The notes under the pieces were generated by a model. That model saw only the letters and a list, made by a program, of their open reading frames with translations, was not told the origin of the DNA and made no database searches. 64,000 nucleotides of DNA. Source: Doris montereyensis. Lineage: Eukaryota; Mollusca; Gastropoda; Nudibranchia; Dorididae. The DNA is taken from positions 94,501 through 158,500 of the forward strand of contig JAXRKP010000558.1 in assembly GCA_037039925.1 (NCBI GenBank). The letters are read 5' to 3'. Position numbers and translations under genes: made by a program. Of this stretch, positions 11,500 to 22,700 are shown piece by piece. Every line of letters starts with the position of its first letter. The first letter of the stretch is position 1.

Positions 11500-13762
11500 T
11501 CATTCGTCTCCGCCCCTCCGCCGACGGGCTCTCCGCGCAGCTCGGTCATCACTGGAGGAGTCTTCTGCTGCCTGCTGCTCCCTCTCCTCTCGTTTTTTCT
11601 TCTGCGAGCTTCTCTGTCACCCCGTCGGCCTTTCCCGTGTCTTCCTCGGCAACTGTCTGCTTCTCCCTCTCCTCCCGCCTCCGCCTCCGCCTAGCTTCTC
11701 TTTCGTCTTCTTCGGCGGGCAATTCTTCCTTTATGTCGTCTTCCTTCTTGACTTCCTCTGTCTCTGTTTTCTCTTCCGGTTCACTCTCTTTGGTATCGCT
11801 TTATGTTCTCTTCTTCTATTTTTTCAGAATCGCCCTCAACACTTGGTGACTCCTCTTCATCTTCATAGGGCTTCTGAAAGATGGGGCGGGGTCATCCTCT
11901 TTCTCCTCCTCTTTCTTTTCACTGTCCGCCTCATCACTCTTCGTTTCTTTGCTTTCTATCGATTCGTCTTCATTCTTTGAGTCCTTTTCATCCTTTACCT
12001 CTGTCTCTTCCTGCTTGTCAGCGGAATTTGCTTCGTCACCAACATTTGGAGAGCTCTCATCAGTTGCAAAGTCAAGCCCCTCTTCCTCTTTCATCAAATG
12101 ACTTCTTAAACCTATTTTTAAAAGATGCAGCTGGATCGTCACTTTTAGCTTTTTCCTCCTCTTTTTCTTTCTCTTCCTTTGCTTCTGTTTTCTCTTCCTC
12201 TTCTTTTGCTTCTGTTTTCTCTTCCTCTTTTCTTTGCTTCTGTTTTCTCTTCCTCTTCCTTTGCTTCTGTTTTCTCTTCCTCTTTTTTTCTCGTCTTTCT
12301 CTTCTGTCTTATTTTCCTCTTTTTCTTTCTCTTCCTTTGTTTCTGTTTTATCCTCCTCTTTTTCTTTCTCATCTTTCACTTCTGTCTTATCTTTCTCTTC
12401 CTTTGCTTCCACCTCCTCCTCCTCCTTTTCCGCACCTCCACCCAAATCTAGGCCCTCTTCCTCTTCCTCATCGTACGGTTTCTTAAAACGATTTTTGAAT
12501 GCTGCAGCTGGGTCATCTTCTTTCTTTTTCTCTTCTTGACTTTCATCTTTCTTCTCTCCCTCTTTTTTGTCTGCTTTCTCTCTTCTTTTCCTGTATCCTC
12601 GTTTCCTTCTTCTTTCTCTTCCTCTGTCTTCACATCTTCCTTCGTTTCAGCCTTTTCCTCGAAAGTGCTCAGGTCAAATCCTCCTTCTTCCTCTTCTTCA
12701 TCATCATAGTCCCGTTTAAAACGGTTTTTTAAATGCTGCGGCTGGGTCATCTTTCTTTTCTCTTCTTCTTTCTCTTCTGTTTTATCTCCAACCGCTTTCT
12801 CCTCCTCTTTGTCTTCTTTCTTTTCATCTTTTTCTTCTTCTCTCTTTTCATCTTTTTCCTCAAAAGACCCCAAGTCAAGTCCCTCCTCTTCCTCATCATA
12901 ATCTTTCTTGAAGCGATTTTTAAATGCCGCAGCTGGATCGTCTTTCTGTGTTTTCTTCCTCTGTCTCTTCCTTTTTCTTTTCTTCTTTCTCTTCATCTTT
13001 TTCCTCAAAGCCACTCAAATCCAGACCCTCTTCTTCCTCATCATAATCTTTCTTGAAGCGATTTTTAAATGCCGCAGCTGGATCGTCTTTCTTTGTTTCT
13101 TCCTCTGTCTCTTCCTTTTTCTTTTTCTTCTTTCTCTTCATCTTTTTCCTCAAAGCCACTCAAGTCCAGACCCTCTTCTTCCTCATCATAATCTTTCTTG
13201 AAGCGATTTTTAAATGCCGCAGCTGGATCGTCTTTCTTTGTTTCTTCCTCTGTCTCTTCCTTTTTCTTTTCTTCTTTCTCTTCATCCTTTTCCTCAAAGG
13301 CACTCAAGTCCAGACCCTCTTCTTCCTCATCATAATCTTTTTTGAAGCGATTTTTAAAAGCAGCCGCTGGATCATCTTTTTCTTTTCTTCCTCCTTCTTA
13401 TCATCATTCTCAAAAGCTCCGAAATCAAGTCCTCCGTCTTCCTCGTCATAATCTTTCTTAAAACGATTCTTAAATGCCGCTGCCGGGTCCTCTTTCTTCT
13501 CCTCTTCTTTTTCTTCTTCCTTTTCTTCTGCCTTCTCCTCAAATTCACCGAAATCGATACCACCTTCCTCATCGTCATCAAAATCCTTTTTGAACCGGTT
13601 TTTGAACGCCGCAGCAGGATCCTCCTTTTTCTTCTCGTCTTCAGCATCTTCAGTGTCTTCCGACTTCTTATCTTTGTCATCTGTTTCATCCTTTTCTTTC
13701 ACATCGTCATCCTTCTTTTCGTCTTCACCTTCCTCCTCATTTTCCTCCGTCTTCTTTTCAGA
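11500..13762 (-). CDS. SH3BGR: SH3BGR coding exon 4, acidic repeat tail
   Basis: The acceptor (cttgtacag) precedes SEKKTEENEEEGEDEKKDDD, after which a ~48-residue module recurs nine times. Each module is an acidic (K/D)DPAAAFKNRFKKD(Y/F)D core, then EEEEGLDLSGFEEKDEEKEE and a Glu/Lys/Thr spacer. Cores lie near 13593, 13461, 13344, 13199, 13055, 12912, 12718, 12486 and 12107. A tenth, degenerate one (DPAPSFRSPYEDEEE) is near 11870. The end is basic-acidic (REEREQQAAEDSSSDDRAARRARRRRGDE) with TGA at 11500-11502. No single frame spans the exon; at least five 1-base shifts, mostly in A/T runs of low-complexity sequence, move the cores between frames. The tail is predicted disordered. No function for the module is known to me. 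Confidence 0.75.
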
Positions 13763-16700
13763 CTGTACAAGATATCAATACATCAAAATATCAATGAAAG
13801 ACCTAGAAATGTGACACTAAAATACAAAAATAAAATATTTTGTATTGGAAGATATATTTCAAATGGCACATGTCAAAATACAATCTAATGAATGTATATT
13901 ACTGAAGAATACTAATCATAATACAAAATTACACCTTTTTTTTTAAAACAGGAGGAAAAAAGACCCCCCCACCCCACCACACACACACACACACACAAAA
14001 GGGCCTCAGTTATACCTCAAAATTGAGAAATATCTTAACCTGTGCTAAAAGCAGTTGTAAGCTGGAAATGTTTTACTTCGATATCTTGTCTGAAACTTAA
14101 AAAAATTTAATAACAAATGTTGTGTATAACCTGACAAATCATTTTAAGTAGAATTTTAAATATAAACTGTACACCCCTTCTCAGTAATAGTCTCAAAATC
14201 AACAGATTAGAAAGTAATCTTTTTCTCTCCTACCAACATACATCCAATTTCTTTTCTTACAGTCTACCATTACCAATTCATAGAAGAAAAAATTATTTCT
14301 GCATAAAGCCATTTACAGTCTTGTGTATCTAGCATTAACCCCATGAACACAACACTGTATGCATAAAGGAAAACATTCTTTCTATGTCTGTCCCATTTGT
14401 AAACATATATTAGGAAAATCACTTTAAACGGAAAAAAAGAAAAGAAAAAAAAATGATGAAGAAAAGAAGATAATAAATAAAATACTCAAGGTTTCTAAAG
14501 AGGGCTATAAAATTCTTTGACACGAACCATTACAGGACAAGAAAATGTTGTTCTTCTACAACAAAGGACTAGTAGCTGAATCCTAGCTGCTTTATTTGAT
14601 TTACCAACATTTACAACTAAGGTGATCTCAGGGTTTTTGGTAGGATTTTTTAAATTTTGCTCAGACTGCCCTGTAAACAGCCAAGGGATTTTTAACGTGT
14701 ACAGAATGTTGTGATCTGCACACGGGACCTTTTTATCGTTCATCTCTGGTGGGACTAAGTGTCGAACCACCTACCTGGACCAGGGGGTAGATTTTGCTAA
14801 AAAAAAATCTAGAAAATTTGTCAACCGTCAGCAGGGCCCGAACCCACTACCTTTTGGTTGAGAGGCTGGCACCTTGCCTCCTGACTACCGAGTCCCCCTC
14901 CTAGCTGCTAGGACCAGGCATAGAAGTGTCAATGATTTGAAGAAGAAGAAAAATCATATCGAAGGTGAAAGTCACAAGCCGTCTAGGTCCAATTTTGAAT
15001 GTTTTGACAAAATTAAAGAACAAGATGCTGCACATTTTAATCTATTTTCACAGACATATATGGTGTGCAAGTGTAAAAACTAGACCCAATAGGGATACGT
15101 GGATTGCTCATATGGTTATTAAACGGGTTACTATTGTTTCGTGTGCCACTTGAATCCTAACTAAACGAAGCATAGGGGCTTCCTAATATTAGAAAAGAAA
15201 AGAAAAGGTGTTACTAATTTTAGAGTTACACGGTTTGCGACTTTCACCGTCGATATGAAATGTAAAACACTTCACTACAAAGAATAACTAATTTCTTGAC
15301 AAAAATGTTAAATTCTGGGGATTATGGTGTGTAAAGTACCGTAAGCATTTCAGCCTCTACAGATGTACAACCCATAGAACTTTTACGCAGCTAATGTCTG
15401 CCTTTCATTTAAATCTTTTAACTTTTTGGATTCAAACTGTCATTGACGTGGAAAACAAGTAGACCACCCATTTCACTAGAAATAGGTAACAACTATCTCT
15501 AACGTACCATATAATTCAAATACAAAAGTTTCTCCTAATATCAACATGAAGCAGAATACTACACACAGTGAAATTCTATGAGGAAACAAAACGTCTTGAG
15601 AAGAAGATGTTGTGAAAACAGGGTGGGAAATGAGATAAAACATGAAATCCAAGGTTTGCCGTATTAAAGACAATATTTTAAACATCAAAGAAAGCGTTGT
15701 CTAGTCTAGAGTTTAAATGTCTCATTATGGTCTACCCTTCTACAATATTGCTTGGGATCAATAAATATTCTTACGTATGCCCTCGCCCTAATGAAATGGG
15801 ATTTGAATAAAAACATCTTCAAAACGATTTCTCTAAAAATGTGGCTTAAAAAACACTAATTATTTGAAATTGGCTTGAATCTCTCTGCTAAAATTGAGGT
15901 TTTAAACAGCCCTCATATACTTTCTACTTGAAAAGAAAGATTATATTGACAAACAAAAGAAAAAGAAAGAAAGACAGACAGACACAGAGAGAGAGGGAGG
16001 ATAAGAAAAGAGTGATAGAATGGCAGGAGTGAAAGGCTGGGGGAAAAAAGGTAGGAAAATTTGTGACAGATACTGCTAAGTATGATGACGATGAACAGCG
16101 TCAAGTGAGAAAGAGTGTCATGATAATAATAATAATGGTGGAAATTAGAGAAGAGAACACAGGATAATTATTAAAAGTATCACTATCACTCCATGCAGTG
16201 GCACAGAACACTACCTGATCCTGTTTCTCGCCTTTTCTTCTTCCTATGTGACAAAAATTTAAAGCATGACATAAAGGACCTTTCAGAGCATCTGTGACTT
16301 TCAATTACAATTAGAATTAAACAATTGAAACAAACGATACAATGAAGAAATTCAATTTAAAAGCATGCACAAAATAACTTTTAATATATTTTCTCAAAAG
16401 TGTCCACAGTCAAGCCATACGGTAATGAAATGTATTCTGAAAAACTTAAAACAATTGGTAAATTGAAGATCTTTTTAAAAGATTTTTTCCCCCTCAAAGA
16501 AGCACATAAAATTCATTTGAATTCTTCACCATAGCAAAAATGCAATATGAGAAAGATAAAACATATCAACATATCTATTGTATAAAAAAAAAAATTTTTT
16601 TAACGTGAATGATAAAGAGAAAAAAGCTTACCCCTGTGATCTCAACAACTGCTGTAGATTTCTTGTTAGGATTCTCCAACTTCAAAAAATTCGTACAATT

Positions 16701-19700
16701 GATCCCATTCTATTGAATCTGTAAACTTGTCATAATCCTTTTATAAGACAAAAGATCACTGGTTAGCTTTTAATGTATACATTCATACATAGATGCAGTC
16801 TACAATTTTTTTTCCAAATTCCGTAAAAACGAAATAGATCATATAAACGTCAATTTTACTTTTCGGGAGTATCAAAAAACATGTTTAACAAAAGAAATAA
16901 TCTTACACTTTCAAAAACAAACAAATTATTTCCACACATACACACATTCATAAATGCCTCTTGCATTTATACAAACACAAAGATACAACAAAAAAAACCC
17001 ACATGAAGAAGTACAGAACACACATGGCATGTAAACCTAATGATAGAAATCTTTAAAAAAAAATTTTTTTTAAAAGAGTGCAAACCAAGAAACAATAAAA
17101 TTACAGAGACTCTTTCTATATGAAAATGACTTCAAAACAAAATTAAAAAATCAAAGGCTGGCTGTATTTGTTTTTGATAAAACCAGAAATCATTCATAAA
17201 ATGGGAAAATTCTCCATGCAAATTACCCCGCAGTAATCGTCTCCATGAAAGATTTGTGGTGGCGTCGGCTTTTTATTGGGCTTCTTCGGGTGCTATTTTG
17301 AATGCATAAATTTAAGGAGCTCATCACAAATAGGATCAAGGACATCAACGACTTCATGCTCTATTTTTAAACCTGCTAGAATGTCCAATATATGTTGCTG
17401 CTTTTTTCGAACCTGAAACCAAAAGGAAATATGAAAAATGTATTATATATACAAACATGAATTATATTAAAATGAGAAATTTTGCACTGATTTAGGTTAT
17501 GTGCAGTTTGCCTTGATATTTAGGATACATATCATTATAGGTAACCCCACCATTTTCCTCATGAGACTGACAAAGATATAAGTGATGGAGAAAATAAAAG
17601 CTAATTGTTAATAGGAAGCTTAGTTTTTCACAGCACAACATTATGAAAGAGTTATAATGCATATCTGTCGTTATAAATTATAGCAAAAATAGGACCATGA
17701 AACAAGCTTTGGTGTCTATTATTGTTAACTTAACACATATTTTTTCACAACCCGACACAGGCGCAAATGGAGACATAATTCTGGTTTAGCACCAATAGGC
17801 AGTAACAAATTTGAAAATGGTAAATCGTTTATGATAGTTATTAGGATGTATTGGTCCTCACTTAATGAAATGTTAGCTGTGCTAATCAATCAATCTCTCT
17901 TGTTGACTGAATATCACACTGCGCCATATGTGCATGTACTGTGCCATGTATTGTGGTTCCCACAGCTTTCATAGGCTAAGGAACTGAGTCTGGCAGCCCC
18001 TGGAAGTAGTAAATGTCTTGTCACAGGTCTGTATCTATATAATGTAGTTGTAGAATCCCTACAGGGCTTTAATACAATGTTTGAGACGTAATGCTTTACT
18101 ATCATTACTGTGCCCTTAACATCACAAGACAAAAGTGATTCTTTCCCATTGTTTTTTTTAAGTTTATTTGAGCCTTTATTGCTGTACATTTTGACTGCTA
18201 TTTTAAAAATTCTTTTTGTGTTTTTTTTATGTTATACTTTGTCTATGAGTGTGTGTGACCCATAATGGGAAGAGAGTTGGGGTTGAGGATTAGGACAACT
18301 TGCGCACAGTCTATGTTTCCGGCCCCTTGTCACATCAGAGACAGACGATAAAACGAAAGTCCTGTGTGCAGATCACATCAATGTGCACACTAAACATCCC
18401 TTGGTTGTTTCCAGGGCAGTCCGGGCGGAAACAAAATAGAAATAAAATCCACCTTTAGTTGAGGATGTGGGTAAAATCAAATCAGTCTCAAGTGTATTAA
18501 GAGACTCTATACCTAGAAGTTAGACCTCTACTAAAGTTAAATTAGCGGAAGGTTGTAGTCTGCTGCCTGGGTTTAGTTCTAAAAATTGAGAGTTACAAAA
18601 GAAGAGGAAGTAGTAAGTTAAGTAGTAAAGTTGTAAGTCTAAGATCTCAGCTTAGACTCCAAAGATATATATTATTATGCTGCGGCGCCCGAGCGCTCAC
18701 ATCAAACTGCTATGACTGCTAGCACTGAAATGTACATCGCACACAGAGTTCATGACACACTAACAAAAACAACTCAACACGAATAAAGTCTTATCCAGTT
18801 TGCCTTCAGGTCACTTGTTGTCTTGATATAATTATTCTATTATTATTACTATTAAAGTGCTACATTGGTGACCCCGACGTGATATAACTTTACACCTACA
18901 AAGTACTATTCAGATATACTTTGAAGACCTCAGCATCGTTCGACAGCATTCAAGTCTAGCAGAGGAAATCATTCGACGATTTTGTCACACTCTTCAACTT
19001 TCGTTCAACTACCTCACTTCTAGACTGAGCCTAAACGTTTTGACTTTTGTCTTTCCAAAATATCCATCCCAACATCCATTCAATGATGTTTATTGAAACA
19101 GTATCACTTAAATTACCAATTTTTGGACCCCTTGTCCTGCCGCATAGTTCGCGCAAAGCTTTCTAAGCACAGTTTGTGCTCCGCCAAATAACGTCAGACG
19201 ACACCAAATATTATTATGTCGTTGTCGTCCTGGATTCTGACACTGCTGCAAGAGCGTTACCCATCATTTCTTCACCGTCAAGAACAGGAAAATACGATGA
19301 GTTGAAAGAATCTCTTTTGTCGACCTACAGTCTGTCAGAGACAGAAGGAACAGAAACACTGCTCAATCTCAACGGTTTAGGTGACAAGAAACCATCGAAA
19401 TTGATGGACCAAATGCTGATTCTCTTGGGGAATCACAAGCCTCGCCTACTTTTTCAGGCAGCATGAGTAACTGTCAAAATACAGTCATCCTATATCATTG
19501 AAAAGTTTGTAGCGTCCTTAGTTGCCATAGAAACGGCCATCATCTTGGATTTTGACTCAATTTTCAAAATCTATCTCCTCCCTTAGTTATGAATAAAATC
19601 ACTCAAAACCTGTGCAGATCGTCTTTTCCATTCAATGTCTAAAGAGCAAAGTCGGGTTTTTTTTATATTTAGGATAGTTTTTTTTAATGAATTTTTGAAA

Positions 19701-22700
19701 ATACCATATATCGTGAATGTACAAAAACGGTGTTTTTATTACCAAAAAAAAAAACATTTCTCAAAAAGTTTACAAATAAAAAAAACCCGACATCATTCTA
19801 TTAACATTGACAAGAGGAACCTATGTACCAAATATAATACAAATCGTTCGGTAAATGGTGGAGGAGAAAGAATTTTAATGTGTGGAAAAACTACATTTCG
19901 AGAAAATACAAGTAAAAAAATCAACAGAAAATAACACAAAACAAACGCTTCAGACGGGGCTTCCCTTGTTGTAGCAGCCCCCTTACTCTTTCGACAGTCT
20001 CTGGCACTGTTACTTATGTAAATAGGATTATAAATCTAGGTTTAGATGTGCACTGTTGTGAAAACAGACGTCTAAAATGACCAGTTTTTTGTTTTTCCTC
20101 TATATCCTATGCTTGTGCAAGTGTTTACATACACACTGACGCGCAACGCCTCTTATGTCACACAGCGACGGGAGACACGCAGATCATCGTCGGCAAATGA
20201 GGTCAAATATTGTGTGCTGCCACATTTGGCGATTAACCGCCAATATACAGGTTTTTAACTGCCATTTTCTCAGTCAGTGTTAGGTAATTTACGCCAAAAT
20301 TTTGACTGTTTTTAATTACAAAATATTTTGTAAAAAAAAGATACGTCATTGCTGCCATGAAATTGTAGATAAATGATCGTTCTACCCGAAATATGCAAAA
20401 ACAGAAAATCAACCTTTTGGTCCAAAACTCGCCAGTTCATGTTCCCCCCCCCCAAGTCCAAGCCATCCAACACAAACAAGAGAAACCAGGAAACGCCAGC
20501 AGGATGGCAGTAAAATTCTCTACTGTTGATCCGGGTTGCTATGCCACAGACTATCCGAAAGCACCAGAAGACCTTCAACTGACTGTCATAGATGCAAACT
20601 CCAACCACCGATTCTTAGTGGATACTGGGGCCCAAGCATCCGTTACTCCCGCTTCAGCAGCTGACAAGAGTTTGGGCTGCTCTAATCTCTCTTTACAGGT
20701 AGCTAACAGGTCATCCATCAAAACATATGGTTGTTGTGAGGTCACAGTACGTTTTGCATCCCGCACGTTTCAAACATGTCTCATTAAGGCAGATGTGAAG
20801 CGTCCTCTACTGGGAGCAGATTTTTTTGCGTCGACATAATCTACTTCTGGACATACGGACGACGACTCATCGATGCTAAAACATTTTCACTCATACCTTG
20901 TTCTGTGGAGTTCCGTCTCATCGAGTAACATCGAATCATCTCCTTTAGAACCTTGGGCTTCTCCATTACGCATGGTTCAAATATGTCAGCAATATGCGTC
21001 CATGTGGTGACTTTCGTAGACTCAATGATGCGACTGTTCCCAATCACTACCCAGTTCCACACATTCACGACTTCACTGCTAACCTGAATGGAAAATTTTT
21101 CTTCCATGATCGACCTGGTTAGAGGTTACGATCAAATTCGGTAGCCCCTGAGGACGTCCCCAAAACTGTGGTAATCACCCCTTTTGGGCCATGGGAATTT
21201 CTAAAAAATGCCATTCGGGTTGAAGAATGCAGCACAGGCTTTTCAACGTTTAATGGACTCCATTTACAAGATTTGAACTGCGTCTTTTGTCACTTGGATG
21301 ATATTCTCATAGCTAGTTCTACAGAAGCAGAACACATGGAGGATCTCAACAAAGTGTTTCAACGATTGAGAGACCATGGGCTTGTCATTAGTCTTGAAAA
21401 ATGCCTCTTCGGAGTGGCATCACTAAACTTCCCTGGTCACCAAATTTTGTCTTCGGGATCTGTCCTAAATGAGAACAAAATTCAAGCAATCAGAGATTTT
21501 CCACAGCCCAAAGACAGGTCACTTCAGGAATTCCTAGGCATGGTAAACTTCTACCATCGTTTTGTGCCGGGACTTGCTGCGATACTTGACCGCTGTATTG
21601 CGCTTTGAAAACAAAACCTCGCCAGAGTCTAACATGGACACCGGAAATGCTGCAAGCCTTTGCCTACAGTAAAAAAGACCTCAGTAATGCAACAATGCTA
21701 GCTCACCCTTGCCGTCACAGTCCTTCCGCACTAACATCTAACGCTTTAGACGTAGCTGTAGGTGCAGTCCTTGAGCAACTTAATAGAGGTCAGTGGGAGC
21801 CCTTGGCCTTTTTCAATCCAGCTCGGAAACCTGAACAGAAGTACAGTACCTTCGATAGGGAACTGCTTGGAGTTAATTTAGCTATTCGTCATTTTCGCTT
21901 TATCATCGATGGAGACAGTTTGTGATTTTTACAGACCACAAACCATTAGTCCACTCCATGTCAAAAACCACTGAGCCATGATCGGCAACAACGGCATCTT
22001 TCCGCCATATCAGAGTTCAAAACCCCATCCGGCACATCTCCGGGAGAAGCAATACTGTTGCCGATTGCCTGTCTCGAGCTGACATGAACGCAGTCTCAAT
22101 CGGTATCGACTATCAGGCCATGGCAAAATCGCAGGAAACCAGCGTGGATGTACAGGCCTACAAAAACAGCATTAAACCAACCTCACAATAACCACTACAA
22201 AAGTAGATCCGCAAGGCCCAGACCTGATCTGTGACGTTTCAACTGGACACCCACGACCTATCGTGCCCCCCGAATAGACGACCCATCTTTGAAATCATCC
22301 ACAATACTTCTCATCCAGGAGTGAAAGCAACTGTGAGACTCATCAGCAAAAAGTTTGTATGGCATGGCTTAAAACAGGTTTCCTTGTGGGTAAAAGAATG
22401 TCATAGCTACCAATCCTCGAAAGTTCAGAACCATACATGAACACCACTGGAACAGTTTTCTGTGCCTGAAAAACGGTTCTCTCATATCAATATGGTTGGG
22501 CCACTACCACAGTCTCAGGGTTTCACGCACCTCCTGACTATCATAGACAGGAACACACAATGGCCTGAGGCTTTACCACTACGAGATACCATGACAGAGG
22601 AATGCGTCAGAGCGCTCATTTCAAGCTGGATTTCATGGTTTGGCATTCCCGCCGATATGTCATCCTACCTTGACCACAGTTTACATCTGCCCTGTGGTAA

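Noticed and set aside
11398..13814. Plus-strand Leu/Ser/Phe-rich frames across the SH3BGR tail exon
   Set aside because: Antisense shadows of the Glu/Lys-rich coding repeat. The minus strand has the phase-compatible exon and the conserved modules.
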